From positions 124,001 to 188,000 of the forward strand of contig NZ_JAFEJK010000003.1 in the NCBI RefSeq assembly GCF_016888515.1: a stretch of 64,000 nucleotides of DNA, in the 5' to 3' direction. Below, piece after piece: positions 50,568 to 59,320 of the stretch (position 1 is the stretch's first letter; the number at the start of each line of letters is the position of its first letter). The translations under genes were made by a program, and so were the position numbers. The DNA is from Shimia biformata. Lineage in GTDB: Bacteria; Pseudomonadota; Alphaproteobacteria; Rhodobacterales; Rhodobacteraceae. Under the pieces are notes generated by a model that saw only the letters and a program-made list of their open reading frames with translations, searched no databases and was not told where the DNA came from.

Positions 50568-51743
50568 TCAGGGGCGTTCGAGGCACATGGCCACGCCCAT
50601 GCCGCCGCCGATGCACAGCGTTGCCAGACCCTTCTTGGCGTCGCGGCGCTTCATCTCGAACAGGAGCGTGTTCAGGATGCGCGCGCCCGAAGCGCCGATC
50701 GGGTGGCCGATGGCAATTGCGCCGCCGTTGACGTTGACGATGGCCGGATCCCAGCCCATGTCCTTGTTCACGGCGCAGGCTTGGGCGGCGAAGGCTTCGT
50801 TGGCTTCGACCAGGTCCAGATCCTCGACCGACCAGCCCGCCTTTTCCAGGGCCTTGCGGCTGGCGTGGATCGGGCCGACGCCCATGATCGACGGGTCCAG
50901 ACCGGCGGTGGCGTAGGACGCGATGCGGGCCAGCGGTTCGATGCCGCGCTTTTCGGCCTCGTCCGCGGTCATCAGCAGCGCTGCGGCTGCACCGTCATTC
51001 AGACCCGAGGCGTTGGCCGCGGTGACCGAGCCGTCCTTGGTGAAGGCCGGGCGCAGTTTCTGCATGGCTTCGATGGTCGCGCCGTGGCGGATGTACTCAT
51101 CCGCGTCGACGACGATGTCGCCCTTGCGGGTCTTGACGGTGAAGGGGATGATTTCATCGACGAACTTACCCGCCTTCTGCGCGGCTTCGGCCTTGTTCTG
51201 GCTGGCGACGGCGAACTCGTCCTGCTGGTCGCGGCTGATCTGCCACTTCTCGGCGACATTCTCGGCGGTCTGGCCCATGTGGTAGCCGTTGAACGCGTCC
51301 CACAACCCGTCGCGGATCATCGAGTCGATATACTTGACGTCACCCATCTTGGTGCCGGCACGAAGGTAGGCGACATGGGGCGACAGGGTCATGTTTTCCT
51401 GACCGCCAGCGGCAACGATCGAGGCATCGCCCAGCTGGATATGCTGCGCGGCAAGTGCTACGGCGCGCAGACCCGAGCCGCAGACCTGGTTGATGCCCCA
51501 GGCGGCGCTTTCGATCGGCAGGCCGGCGTTGACATGCGCCTGGCGCGCGGGGTTCTGGCCCTGACCGCCGGTCAGCACCTGGCCCAGGATGGTTTCCGAC
51601 ACGTCCGACTTGTCGATACCGGCACGGGCGACCACGGCGTCAAGCACGGCGGCACCCAGATCGTGGGCGGGGGTATTCGCGAAAGAGCCCGAGAAACTGC
51701 CGACGGCGGTCCGGGCCGCGGACGCGATCACAACATTGGTCAT
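50568..51743 (-). CDS. phaA: Acetyl-CoA acetyltransferase
   Basis: PhaA (391 aa) condenses two acetyl-CoA to acetoacetyl-CoA, the first PHB step. The nucleophile Cys is in [20 protein letters not shown], the second catalytic Cys in [11 protein letters not shown], and the His in [14 protein letters not shown]. The ATG at 51743 has a GAGAGGA site; the frame extends further upstream without protein character. Pair with phaB. Confidence 0.97.
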   Translation of the reverse strand: MTNVVIASAARTAVGSFSGSFANTPAHDLGAAVLDAVVARAGIDKSDVSETILGQVLTGGQGQNPARQAHVNAGLPIESAAWGINQVCGSGLRAVALAAQHIQLGDASIVAAGGQENMTLSPHVAYLRAGTKMGDVKYIDSMIRDGLWDAFNGYHMGQTAENVAEKWQISRDQQDEFAVASQNKAEAAQKAGKFVDEIIPFTVKTRKGDIVVDADEYIRHGATIEAMQKLRPAFTKDGSVTAANASGLNDGAAAALLMTADEAEKRGIEPLARIASYATAGLDPSIMGVGPIHASRKALEKAGWSVEDLDLVEANEAFAAQACAVNKDMGWDPAIVNVNGGAIAIGHPIGASGARILNTLLFEMKRRDAKKGLATLCIGGGMGVAMCLERP

Positions 51744-51894
51744 AAGGATATCCTCTCTTAAATCCTGGGCGAAGGTTTGCGCCAAAGACTCAAAGGTGCA
51801 AGCCGCATATGCCTTCTTTACCCTGCGTAAATAGAGGATTCGCCGCAATGCGGCAACTGACAGTGTGTCTCATCCGTTTTGCGCCTGCCGGTCC

Positions 51895-52737
51895 TCATGC
51901 CGCGCTTCGGTCTGACGCGGCTTTTTTCCCGGTCTGGATGTTTGGGGGCTGGATCGAGGGGGCACCGAACATGAACCCCTGCAGGCAGTCGAAGCCCAGC
52001 GATTTCAGCATCTCGGCGTCCTGCGGGGTTTCGACCCGTGAGGCCACGGAATAGATGTCGAAGGCGCGCGCAACCTGCGCCACCGCCGAGGCGAGGATCT
52101 GGTTTTCGCCATCGGTGGCGACGGCGCGGGAAAAGCGCCCGTCCAGCTTGATGATGTCGAAATAGAAATCCCGGAAATGGTGGAGAGAGGTCAGCCCGGC
52201 CGCAAATTCATCCAGTGCAAAGGCGATCCCGTGCGGGTGCAGCTGGTCCATGAAGTCACGCACCAGCTCTGGCAGGTCGATGACGGATGCCTCGGAAATT
52301 TCAAGGATCAGCCGTTGGCCAAGGTCGGCATTGCGTTTCAGGCCACGGTGCATCGTCTGCATCCAGCGGCCATAGCCGATCGAGCGGCCCGACATGTTGA
52401 TCGACAGGCGCAGGCCGGGGTTGCGGGCCAGTTCCGCAAGGCCAAGTTCCAGTGCGAGGCAATCCAGGTCCCGCCCGGTTTCGGTGGCGCCGACCTGGGG
52501 CATGAAATCCTTGGCCGGGATGATCCGCCCGGTTTCGTCAAGCACGCGGATCAGCCCCTCGTAAAACGCGCGGGTTTTGAGGTCATGGGCCGCGATGACC
52601 GGTTGATAGGCAAGGCGCACCTGCTTGTGGGTGATCGCCTCTTTCACCATGTCCAGAGTTGACGCGTCGCGCACGTCGACCGCTTCGGACAGCGGGTCGG
52701 ACTTGGGCCGTCCCATCCTGTATTTCCTGCGCGCCAT
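51895..52737 (-). CDS. EAL-domain protein, probably inactive
   Basis: A 280-residue protein that is essentially one EAL (c-di-GMP phosphodiesterase) domain with no GGDEF or sensor part. Fold motifs: VRLAYQPVIAAHDLKTRAFY, E60-G-L, INMSGRSI (Asn114), LEISEA (Glu146) and CLQGFMFG (Gln253). Departures at catalytic places: the DDFG motif reads LDEFAAG (second Asp to Glu), and the AEGVE motif reads ASRVE, with Ser at the first Glu. Such changes usually abolish hydrolysis, so it may be a c-di-GMP or protein-binding regulator. Divergent from tag. Confidence 0.82.
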   Translation of the reverse strand: MARRKYRMGRPKSDPLSEAVDVRDASTLDMVKEAITHKQVRLAYQPVIAAHDLKTRAFYEGLIRVLDETGRIIPAKDFMPQVGATETGRDLDCLALELGLAELARNPGLRLSINMSGRSIGYGRWMQTMHRGLKRNADLGQRLILEISEASVIDLPELVRDFMDQLHPHGIAFALDEFAAGLTSLHHFRDFYFDIIKLDGRFSRAVATDGENQILASAVAQVARAFDIYSVASRVETPQDAEMLKSLGFDCLQGFMFGAPSIQPPNIQTGKKAASDRSAA

Positions 52738-52823
52738 GCCACCCTCCTCTGGAATCGGGGGTCAGATTGGTGCCAAATGGCTGAACAGGAGCTTAAAGAT
52801 AGAATTTGACGGATTGGCGCGAC

Positions 52824-53429
52824 ATGACTGGAAAACAGCACTCTGGATGCGGTTGGGAAGGGGTGGACCCGATCTATGTCCGTTATCACGACTCCGAATG
52901 GGGTGTGCCGGAATGGGATGGTCGGGCGCTGTGGGAAAAGCTGATCCTGGACGGGTTCCAGGCCGGGTTGTCCTGGATCACGATCCTGAAGAAGCGCGAC
53001 AATTTTCGTGCGGCTTTTCAGGGGTTTGACCCGGCTGTGATCGCGGGGTGGGGCGACGCGGAGGTGACCCGTCTGCTGGGTGACACCGGTATCGTCCGGC
53101 ATCGCGGCAAGATCGAGGCGACGATCACAAACGCCCGTGCCTGCATGGAAATGGGCGGCCCCGAAGCATTTGGGCGCCACGTCTGGACCGCGGTTGGCGG
53201 CACCCCTGTTGTGAACCGCTGGACCAGCCTGTCGGAGGTTCCTGCCGAGACGGAATTATCCCGAAAAATCTCGAAAGATTTGAAACAACGCGGGTTCAAG
53301 TTCTGCGGGCCGACGATTGTCTATGCCTGGTTGCAGGCCTGCGGATTGGTGAATGACCACCTTGTCAGTTGCCCTCGTCATGCCGATATCTCGCGCAGGC
53401 AAGTCGGATCAGACGGAGGGCAGGCATGA
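52824..53429 (+). CDS. tag: DNA-3-methyladenine glycosylase I
   Basis: TagA (201 aa) removes 3-methyladenine from DNA in base excision repair. Zn-site and pocket motifs are CGWEGVDPIYVRYHDSEWG, LWEKLILDGFQAGLSWITIL, the family's GIVRHRGKIEATITNA and a C-terminal VNDHLVSCPRH with the His and Cys zinc ligands. The ATG at 52824 is preferred to a TTG six codons upstream. It is the third base-excision-type repair protein in the window. It overlaps the next gene's start. Confidence 0.94.
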   Translation: MTGKQHSGCGWEGVDPIYVRYHDSEWGVPEWDGRALWEKLILDGFQAGLSWITILKKRDNFRAAFQGFDPAVIAGWGDAEVTRLLGDTGIVRHRGKIEATITNARACMEMGGPEAFGRHVWTAVGGTPVVNRWTSLSEVPAETELSRKISKDLKQRGFKFCGPTIVYAWLQACGLVNDHLVSCPRHADISRRQVGSDGGQA

Positions 53430-54496
53430 TGAGACAATTTCGGGCCGGTATTGCCATCGTGGCGCTGGGGGTCTGGTCGGTTCTGGCAAGCCCGGTTGGG
53501 GCCTGTGCTTTTCATGGCTATCTGCCGCCGGAAACTGCCGTCGACCGGATGTTCTCGGCCGATCGCGTCGTGTCGCTGCGCCCAAGCCGTTCCGATCCTC
53601 TTCGTAACGAAGTGGTACAGGTCTTTCGCGGCGCGGCTGGTGCGGGTGGTGCGGCTGACATGTCGGATCTGATCGATACCCAGACCCGGCTGCGACTGAC
53701 GGCGAACCCGGGTCATTCGGTTCTGTTTGCCCGTAGCGCCGAGGACGGGACGTGGCAGCAGCTGATCTATCTGGACGAAAGCGTCCAACCCGTCATGGCG
53801 CAGGTTCTGGCGCGGCTGGATGACTGGATCATGGATGGCGATGAGGACAGGTTTCAGTTTTTCGCGGACCTGCTGAACCACCCTCACCCGGATATTCAGG
53901 CCCTTGCGTTGGCCGAACTTGACCGGGCGCCTTACAGCATTCTTGATGCGCTGCAACTGAGCCCGGACGCCGAGTGGCTGTTGCAGGATTTCTGGGCGGC
54001 AGAGAATGCCACCCATGTCCCGATCAAGACCTTGTTGCTGGGGCTGTCCGGTGCGGACGCAGCGCGTATATTCCTGCGGGGGCAGTTCGAGGACGGCGGA
54101 CTGCCGGGTGGCGCCCTGGCCGGTGCGTTTGCCGTGGCGTTGATCGAGATCGACGGGCAGGCCGGCCTCGCGCCGGTGATCGAGGCGGCAAGGCGGGCCG
54201 GGCAGATGGGCACCCCGGAGAGCGTTGCGCTGATCGAGGCGTTGGCGATCCACGCTGAAACCGGCGGCAGGGAGTTGCAGCGCAATGTGCGGTTTCAGGT
54301 CAGCGCCCTGATCGAGGCCGAGCCGCAGCTTGCCCCGACGGTTGTGCGCCAGTTCGGCATCCGCTCTGACTGGTCCCAAAAGGCGGTGATCGAACGGCTG
54401 AACCGCGCGGGCGTGTTCACCGACCCCGCCGTGCGCTTTGACATCGACCAGTATCTTCGGGCCGCGGCGCAGATCGACCCGCTGTTCTCGCAATAG
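53426..54496 (+). CDS. Exported protein with helical repeats, unknown
   Basis: A 356-residue protein with a signal peptide (GIAIVALGVWSVLASPVGAC). Near the N-terminus the segment CAFHGYLPPETAVDRMFSAD is distinctive. The rest is helical with repeat-like leucine spacing (FADLLNHPHPDIQALALAEL; LALIEALAIHAETGG-like VALIEALAIHAETGGRELQR), suggesting HEAT-type repeats. A GGAGGG site precedes the two ATGs (53426, 53429). It overlaps tag. I do not recognise the family. Confidence 0.7.
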   Translation: MMRQFRAGIAIVALGVWSVLASPVGACAFHGYLPPETAVDRMFSADRVVSLRPSRSDPLRNEVVQVFRGAAGAGGAADMSDLIDTQTRLRLTANPGHSVLFARSAEDGTWQQLIYLDESVQPVMAQVLARLDDWIMDGDEDRFQFFADLLNHPHPDIQALALAELDRAPYSILDALQLSPDAEWLLQDFWAAENATHVPIKTLLLGLSGADAARIFLRGQFEDGGLPGGALAGAFAVALIEIDGQAGLAPVIEAARRAGQMGTPESVALIEALAIHAETGGRELQRNVRFQVSALIEAEPQLAPTVVRQFGIRSDWSQKAVIERLNRAGVFTDPAVRFDIDQYLRAAAQIDPLFSQ

Positions 54497-54498
54497 GT

Positions 54499-55425
54499 CT
54501 AAAAGCCCGGCGTTCCCGCGTCTTCGGGGCGGGCGGCAAGGTGTTTGCGCTTGATCTCATCCGAGGTGTCGCGGCTTCCGTCATGGCTCCACCCCGGTGG
54601 CGCGATGGCGTACATGACGCGTTCGCGCAGGGTCAGGCCGCGCCGCGTCATGTCGCGGAAGATGCCCGCCCATTCATGAAAGGCGACGCGCAGCGGGTTG
54701 AAGGTGCCAAGGTTGTGGACAAGGCCATAATCGACCTTTTCGCTGTCGAGTTCCGGTACGAATGTGCCAAACAGCTTGTCCCAGATGATGAACACCCCGG
54801 TATAGTTGCAATCGAGGTAGCGCGGGTTGCGCCCATGGTGGACGCGGTGGTGGCTGGGTGTGTTCATCACCGCTTCGACCCAGCGGGGCAGTTTGCCGAT
54901 CGCCTCGGTGTGAATCCAGAACTGGTAGATCAGGTTCAGCCCACCGCAGAACAGCACCATCGCCGGGTGAAACCCCAGAAGGATCAGCGGCGCGCGCACG
55001 ATCATCATGAAGGTGAACGTGCCGGTCCATGTCTGCCGCAGGGCAGTGGTCAGGTTGTAATGCTGGCTGGAGTGGTGGTTGACGTGGCTGGCCCAGACCC
55101 AGCGGATGCGGTGACCAAAGCGATGCACCCAATAGTAACGCAGGTCGTCCAGCACGAAACACAGGACAACGACATACCAGCTTGTCCCGAGGTCCAGCGG
55201 CGTGATCTGCCACAGAAGCATGAAGAAGCCCCAGGCGATGAAGCCCAGCAGGATACCGCTGGCGACATTGCCGGCGCCCATGATGAGCGAGGTCAGCGCA
55301 TCGCGGGTTTCATAGCGGCCACCACGCCCCTTGATGACGATCCACGCCAGTTCCAGCAGGATCGCGGCGATGAAAAAGGGCACCGCCAGCTGCACCACGT
55401 CCGGGTAAGTCAATTGGTCTGTCAT
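54499..55425 (-). CDS. Sterol desaturase/fatty acid hydroxylase family protein
   Basis: A 308-residue integral membrane di-iron enzyme. The three His clusters are present: HRFGH with WASHVNHHSSQHYN, then NTPSHHRVHHGRNPRYLDCN. Four or more membrane helices precede and separate them. Family members hydroxylate or desaturate sterols, carotenoids, fatty acids or ornithine lipids; the substrate here is unknown. It overlaps the next gene (on the same strand, upstream) by ATGA. Confidence 0.88.
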   Translation of the reverse strand: MTDQLTYPDVVQLAVPFFIAAILLELAWIVIKGRGGRYETRDALTSLIMGAGNVASGILLGFIAWGFFMLLWQITPLDLGTSWYVVVLCFVLDDLRYYWVHRFGHRIRWVWASHVNHHSSQHYNLTTALRQTWTGTFTFMMIVRAPLILLGFHPAMVLFCGGLNLIYQFWIHTEAIGKLPRWVEAVMNTPSHHRVHHGRNPRYLDCNYTGVFIIWDKLFGTFVPELDSEKVDYGLVHNLGTFNPLRVAFHEWAGIFRDMTRRGLTLRERVMYAIAPPGWSHDGSRDTSDEIKRKHLAARPEDAGTPGF

Positions 55426-55811
55426 TCAGGTCTCATCCATTCTTGCCAGCGGGTCACGGCGGTGGGCGAGAGGCGGATCGTTGCGCGCGGCGCGGCGATG
55501 TCGTGAAACACGATCTGTATCCCGTCCGTCTTTGACACGATGTCGTAGTCGACCAAAGGCCGCGCCACCGTGTCGGCCCCGAAACACCATGTCACGCCGA
55601 GCCCGTCCGGCCCCCGGATCAGGGCGGCGCGGGCGTCGTCGCTGAGCAGGATGTCGGTCGCATCCCTGTCGGGAAACTCGCGCAGCCACGCGGCGCGGGC
55701 GTCGTCCTTGCCATCAAAGCGACGGCCGTTTGAAAGGCCAAGAAGGTGCAACAGGACGGCAATGCCGCCGATTCCCGCCACGACCAGAATGCCCAGTATT
55801 TCTAGCGACAT
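55422..55811 (-). CDS. Small membrane-anchored protein, unknown
   Basis: A 129-residue protein with one N-terminal membrane helix (EILGILVVAGIGGIAVLLHL) and a soluble part (RFDGKDDARAAWLREFPDRD, ILLSDDARAALIRGPDGLGV, VDYDIVSKTDGIQIVFHDI). GGGGAGGAT precedes its ATG. Linked by overlap to the desaturase-like gene, so it may be its accessory protein; this is inference from position. Confidence 0.7.
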   Translation of the reverse strand: MSLEILGILVVAGIGGIAVLLHLLGLSNGRRFDGKDDARAAWLREFPDRDATDILLSDDARAALIRGPDGLGVTWCFGADTVARPLVDYDIVSKTDGIQIVFHDIAAPRATIRLSPTAVTRWQEWMRPE

Positions 55812-55946
55812 GTCGCCATCCTCCCCTTTTACAGGTTGGGGTCTGGGGTAGGGGATTGTCAAAGGTGGCGTAGGGGCAGGTTCGGTGTCACATTGCTGAA
55901 ACGCATTGCGCGACAGGGGGGCGGTACCACCGCAGAGGGGCTGGCC

Positions 55947-56678
55947 ATGACAGCGAAATATGATCGGATCGGCGTCGATTATGCCAATCTCAGGCAGCCG
56001 GACCCGCGTATTGCGGGCCATATCAACGCTGCGCTGGGCGGGGCACACTCGGTGCTGAACGTCGGTGCGGGAACCGGGTCTTACGAACCTGCCGACCGAC
56101 TGGTGACCGCGCTGGAGCCGTCGTCCGAGATGATTGCCCAGCGGCCGGAAGGGGCCGCCGCGGTGGTGCAGGGCGTGGTTGAGGCCCTGCCATTTGCGGA
56201 CCAGTCCTTCGACGCGGTCATGGCGGTTCTGACCGTGCATCACTGGCAGGACCAGCCGCGCGGCATGGCCGAGATGCGGCGGGTCAGCCGCGGCCCCATC
56301 GTGATCCTGACCTATGACCCCGCCTTCCGGGACTTCTGGCTGTTCGACTATTTCCCCGGCCTCGTGGCGCTGGACGATGAACAGATGCCGCCGATTGCGG
56401 CCTATGGCGCGTGGCTGGGGCAGGTCGAGGTGACGCCGGTTCCAATCCCGCATGACTGTCGTGACGGGTTCCTGTCGGCCTATTGGCGGCGGCCACATGC
56501 CTATCTTGACCCGAAGATCCGCGCAGCGATGTCGTCATTCTGGCATCTGGGGGATGTCAGCGACGGGGTGGAACGGTTGCGGCGCGATCTGGACAGCGGG
56601 GCATGGGCGACGCGGTATGGTGCGGTCCTGTCGCAGGACAGCCGCGATTGCGGCTATCGGCTGGTGGTGGCGTCCTGA
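55947..56678 (+). CDS. SAM-dependent methyltransferase
   Basis: A 243-residue class I methyltransferase: HSVLNVGAGTGSYEPAD (motif I), VTALEPSSEMIAQRPEGAAA, ALPFADQSFDAVMAVLTVHH and MAEMRRVSRGPIVILTYDP. The HHW after motif II and the later helical cap resemble small-molecule methyltransferases. The ATG at 55947 has a GGGG site. It ends two bases before the end of tlpA on the other strand. Substrate unknown. Confidence 0.82.
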   Translation: MTAKYDRIGVDYANLRQPDPRIAGHINAALGGAHSVLNVGAGTGSYEPADRLVTALEPSSEMIAQRPEGAAAVVQGVVEALPFADQSFDAVMAVLTVHHWQDQPRGMAEMRRVSRGPIVILTYDPAFRDFWLFDYFPGLVALDDEQMPPIAAYGAWLGQVEVTPVPIPHDCRDGFLSAYWRRPHAYLDPKIRAAMSSFWHLGDVSDGVERLRRDLDSGAWATRYGAVLSQDSRDCGYRLVVAS

Positions 56679-56680
56679 TC

Positions 56681-57283
56681 TTAACCGCCTGTCGACCCGA
56701 TCAGGCTGCGCAGCACGGCCTTGGCGCTGTCGCTGGCCCAGTCCGCGTCGCCCTGAAGCCGGGCGACCTCTTGCCCTTCGGGGTCGAGGATCACCGTCAC
56801 CGGCAGGCCAAAGACGGCCATGTCGCGGGCGATCTCGGATTTCGGGTCGCGGTGTTTCGGCAGGTTTTTGACGCCGATCGAGTCAAAGAACTTGTCGATG
56901 GCGGGCGGCATGTTGCGGCCTGTCGCGATGGTCACGACCTCGAAATTGTCGCCGCCCAACTCGGTCTGCAGTTCTTCCAACATCGGCATTTCCTTGCGGC
57001 AGGGCGCGCACCATGTGGCCCAGAAGTTCACCAGAACCCATTTGCCCCGGTAATCCGACAGGTGGCCCTCGCCGCCATCGACGGTGACAAACGCCTTTTG
57101 CGAAACCCCGCGCGGGTCGGAATGGAAGTTCAGCTTCTTCATGTCGCCGTCACGCAGCGCCGCTGCGGCGCTGGTGTCGATCCCGCCGGCATTGGCCGCA
57201 TCGCGCAAGCCGACAAAGATCACGCCTACAATTGCGCCCACCAGAAGGGCCGTATAAACCAGCGCGGAACGATTGAACTTCAT
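56681..57283 (-). CDS. tlpA: TlpA-family thiol-disulfide oxidoreductase
   Basis: A 200-residue periplasm-facing thioredoxin-like protein with an N-terminal anchor ([20 protein letters not shown]). The active site is [20 protein letters not shown] (WCxPC), and [20 protein letters not shown] is the usual cis-Pro region. It provides reducing power for periplasmic Cys, for instance in cytochrome assembly. Divergent from argH with only 22 bases between starts, an order common in roseobacters as I recall. Confidence 0.93.
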   Translation of the reverse strand: MKFNRSALVYTALLVGAIVGVIFVGLRDAANAGGIDTSAAAALRDGDMKKLNFHSDPRGVSQKAFVTVDGGEGHLSDYRGKWVLVNFWATWCAPCRKEMPMLEELQTELGGDNFEVVTIATGRNMPPAIDKFFDSIGVKNLPKHRDPKSEIARDMAVFGLPVTVILDPEGQEVARLQGDADWASDSAKAVLRSLIGSTGG

Positions 57284-57305
57284 GAACCCCTCCGAAGGGA
57301 AGACG

Positions 57306-58697
57306 ATGACCAACAAGACCTCGAACCAGATGTGGGGCGGCCGTTTCGCCGCCGGACCGGATGCCATCATGGAGGCGATCAACGCCTCGATCGGCTTCGA
57401 TCAGCGCATGGCCGCCCAGGACATTGCCGGGTCGAGGGCCCATGCCGCGATGCTGGCGGCAACAGGCATCGTGAGTGATAGCGACGCAAGCGCGATGAGG
57501 GAAGGGCTTCTCACGGTCTTGTCAGAGATCGATAGCGGCACGTTCGAATTCTCGACCGCGCTGGAAGACATCCACATGAATGTCGAGGCGCGGCTGAAAG
57601 AGATCATCGGCGAACCGGCGGGGCGTCTGCACACGGGCCGCTCGCGCAACGATCAGGTGGCGACCGATTTCAAACTGTGGGTGCGTGACCAGATCGATGC
57701 GGCCGTGACCGGGCTTGAGGCGCTGATCCGTGCGCTGCTGGATCAGGCCGAAGCCGGGGCCGACTGGGTCATGCCCGGTTTCACCCACCTGCAAACCGCG
57801 CAGCCCGTCACTTGGGGCCATCACATGATGGCCTATGTCGAGATGTTCGGCCGCGACATGTCGCGGTTCCGCGACGCCCGCGCCCGGATGAACGAATCCC
57901 CGCTGGGTGCGGCGGCGCTGGCGGGCACGTCTTTTCCGATTGATCGCGAGATGACGGCCAAGGCGCTGGGCTTCGATCGCCCTGCCGCGAACTCTCTGGA
58001 CGCGGTCAGCGACCGGGATTTCGCGCTGGAATTCCTGTCCTGCGCGTCGATCTGCGCCATGCACCTTTCGCGCTTTGCCGAGGAACTGGTGATCTGGTCT
58101 TCGGCCCAGTTCCGGTTTGTCACGCTCAGCGACCGGTTCTCGACCGGGTCGTCGATCATGCCGCAGAAGAAGAACCCGGATGCCGCCGAACTGATCCGCG
58201 CCAAGATCGGGCGCATCTTCGGGGCCAATGTCGCGTTGATGACGGTGATGAAAGGGCTGCCCTTGGCCTATTCCAAGGACATGCAGGAAGACAAGGAACA
58301 GGTCTTTGACGCCGCCGACAACCTGATGCTGGCGCTGGCGGCGATGGAAGGCATGGTCAAGGACATGAGCGCCAATGTCGAAAACCTCGAAGCCGCAGCC
58401 GGGTCGGGTTTTTCGACCGCGACGGATCTGGCGGACTGGCTGGTGCGCGCCTTGAACATGCCGTTCCGCGACGCCCATCACGTGACCGGCACCCTGGTTG
58501 CGCTGGCGGAATCCCGCGGGTGCGATTTGCCCGACCTGACGCTGGCCGATATGCAGGGCGTCCATGGCGCGATCACCGACGAGGTCTTTGGCGTTCTGGG
58601 TGTGCATAACTCGGTCGCCTCGCGCCTGTCTTACGGCGGCACGGCACCGGCAAACGTTCGTGCGCAGGTCGCGCGCTGGAAAGGTCTTCTGAAATGA
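57306..58697 (+). CDS. argH: Argininosuccinate lyase
   Basis: ArgH (463 aa) splits argininosuccinate to arginine and fumarate. The start [11 protein letters not shown] is typical; [40 protein letters not shown] and the signature [20 protein letters not shown] with the catalytic Ser loop are intact. The following small lipoprotein overlaps its stop by ATGA. Confidence 0.97.
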   Translation: MTNKTSNQMWGGRFAAGPDAIMEAINASIGFDQRMAAQDIAGSRAHAAMLAATGIVSDSDASAMREGLLTVLSEIDSGTFEFSTALEDIHMNVEARLKEIIGEPAGRLHTGRSRNDQVATDFKLWVRDQIDAAVTGLEALIRALLDQAEAGADWVMPGFTHLQTAQPVTWGHHMMAYVEMFGRDMSRFRDARARMNESPLGAAALAGTSFPIDREMTAKALGFDRPAANSLDAVSDRDFALEFLSCASICAMHLSRFAEELVIWSSAQFRFVTLSDRFSTGSSIMPQKKNPDAAELIRAKIGRIFGANVALMTVMKGLPLAYSKDMQEDKEQVFDAADNLMLALAAMEGMVKDMSANVENLEAAAGSGFSTATDLADWLVRALNMPFRDAHHVTGTLVALAESRGCDLPDLTLADMQGVHGAITDEVFGVLGVHNSVASRLSYGGTAPANVRAQVARWKGLLK

Positions 58698-58843
58698 AAA
58701 ACGCAAGTCTGGTCCTTGCTCTTTTGGTGCTGGCGGCCTGCGACCCTGCCAGCCAACCAGTGCAACCCGCGCCGAAGGAACAGCCCAAGTCTGGCGTGAC
58801 GATCTCGGGGTCGGCCAGGGTGGGTGTGGTCTATAACGGGTGA
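58694..58843 (+). CDS. Small lipoprotein overlapping argH
   Basis: A 49-residue lipoprotein: [16 protein letters not shown] (lipobox LAAC), then a Pro/Gln-rich linker and [16 protein letters not shown]. It overlaps the argH stop by ATGA and so depends on argH translation. Small lipoproteins at this place recur in roseobacters, but no function is established. Confidence 0.75.
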   Translation: MKNASLVLALLVLAACDPASQPVQPAPKEQPKSGVTISGSARVGVVYNG

Positions 58844-58953
58844 TTGGCATGGGCGGCCAAGGCCGGCTTCCTGCCAGACCCGAATCGGCGTAGCCTGAAT
58901 CCCGGACAGCAGACCTTGCGCCCAAGCGCCGAAACAGACCAGTCGAGGACAAG

Positions 58954-59082
58954 ATGATCCGACATTTCGCCGTTCTTGCCGCCTTCGTTTCCATGGCGGC
59001 CCTTTCCGGCTGTGGCGCCGACGGAGAGCCGGTTCCGCCGACAAAGAATGCCGGGATAGAAATTGGACCCGGGGCGGTATGA
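58954..59082 (+). CDS. LptM-like small lipoprotein
   Basis: A 42-residue lipoprotein: MIRHFAVLAAFVSMAALSGC (lipobox LSGC) then GADGEPVPPTKN. The C-G-x-x-G-x-P pattern matches the small LptM (YifL)-type lipoproteins, which in proteobacteria commonly precede lysA or dapF and assist LptD assembly. Here no lysA follows; the sequence changes to the hydrolase cassette. Assignment is by pattern, so moderate. Confidence 0.6.
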   Translation: MIRHFAVLAAFVSMAALSGCGADGEPVPPTKNAGIEIGPGAV

Positions 59083-59112
59083 GTTACCGCGCGGGTCGCT
59101 GACCCAAAAAAA

Positions 59113-59128
59113 CCTGTTCAGAAACAGG
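59113..59128 (-). terminator. Minus-strand terminator with no minus-strand gene beside it
   Basis: Read on the minus strand, a 6-bp stem CCTGTT / AACAGG with a 4-base loop is followed by seven T (plus-strand A-run 59106-59112), a classic terminator layout. Nothing to its right is on the minus strand, so it may be a leftover of rearranged DNA. The plus-strand side has no T-run. Confidence 0.4.
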
Positions 59129-59208
59129 GCTCAATGCCGGACAGTTGTCAATCGGCGGACATTCGCCAGTTGGCGCCATGTGCCTTGTCGGTTCCACTTT
59201 CTCTCCGG

Positions 59209-59237
59209 TTGTCATGTCGCCAGCACATTCCTAGATT
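59209..59237 (+). promoter_or_regulatory. Sigma-70-type promoter of the hydrolase cassette
   Basis: TTGTCA (59209-59214), a spacer of exactly 17 bases and TAGATT (59232-59237). It would start transcription near 59244, about 77 bases before the first gene of the cassette. It is the best vegetative promoter seen in the window. Confidence 0.55.
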
Positions 59238-59320
59238 AGTCGTTTCAAACATGTCGTCATGTGCCCTTGCAATTGCCGGGGACGGTTCTGTTTTTTGGAA
59301 GTCAAAAAGAGGTTTTGAGA

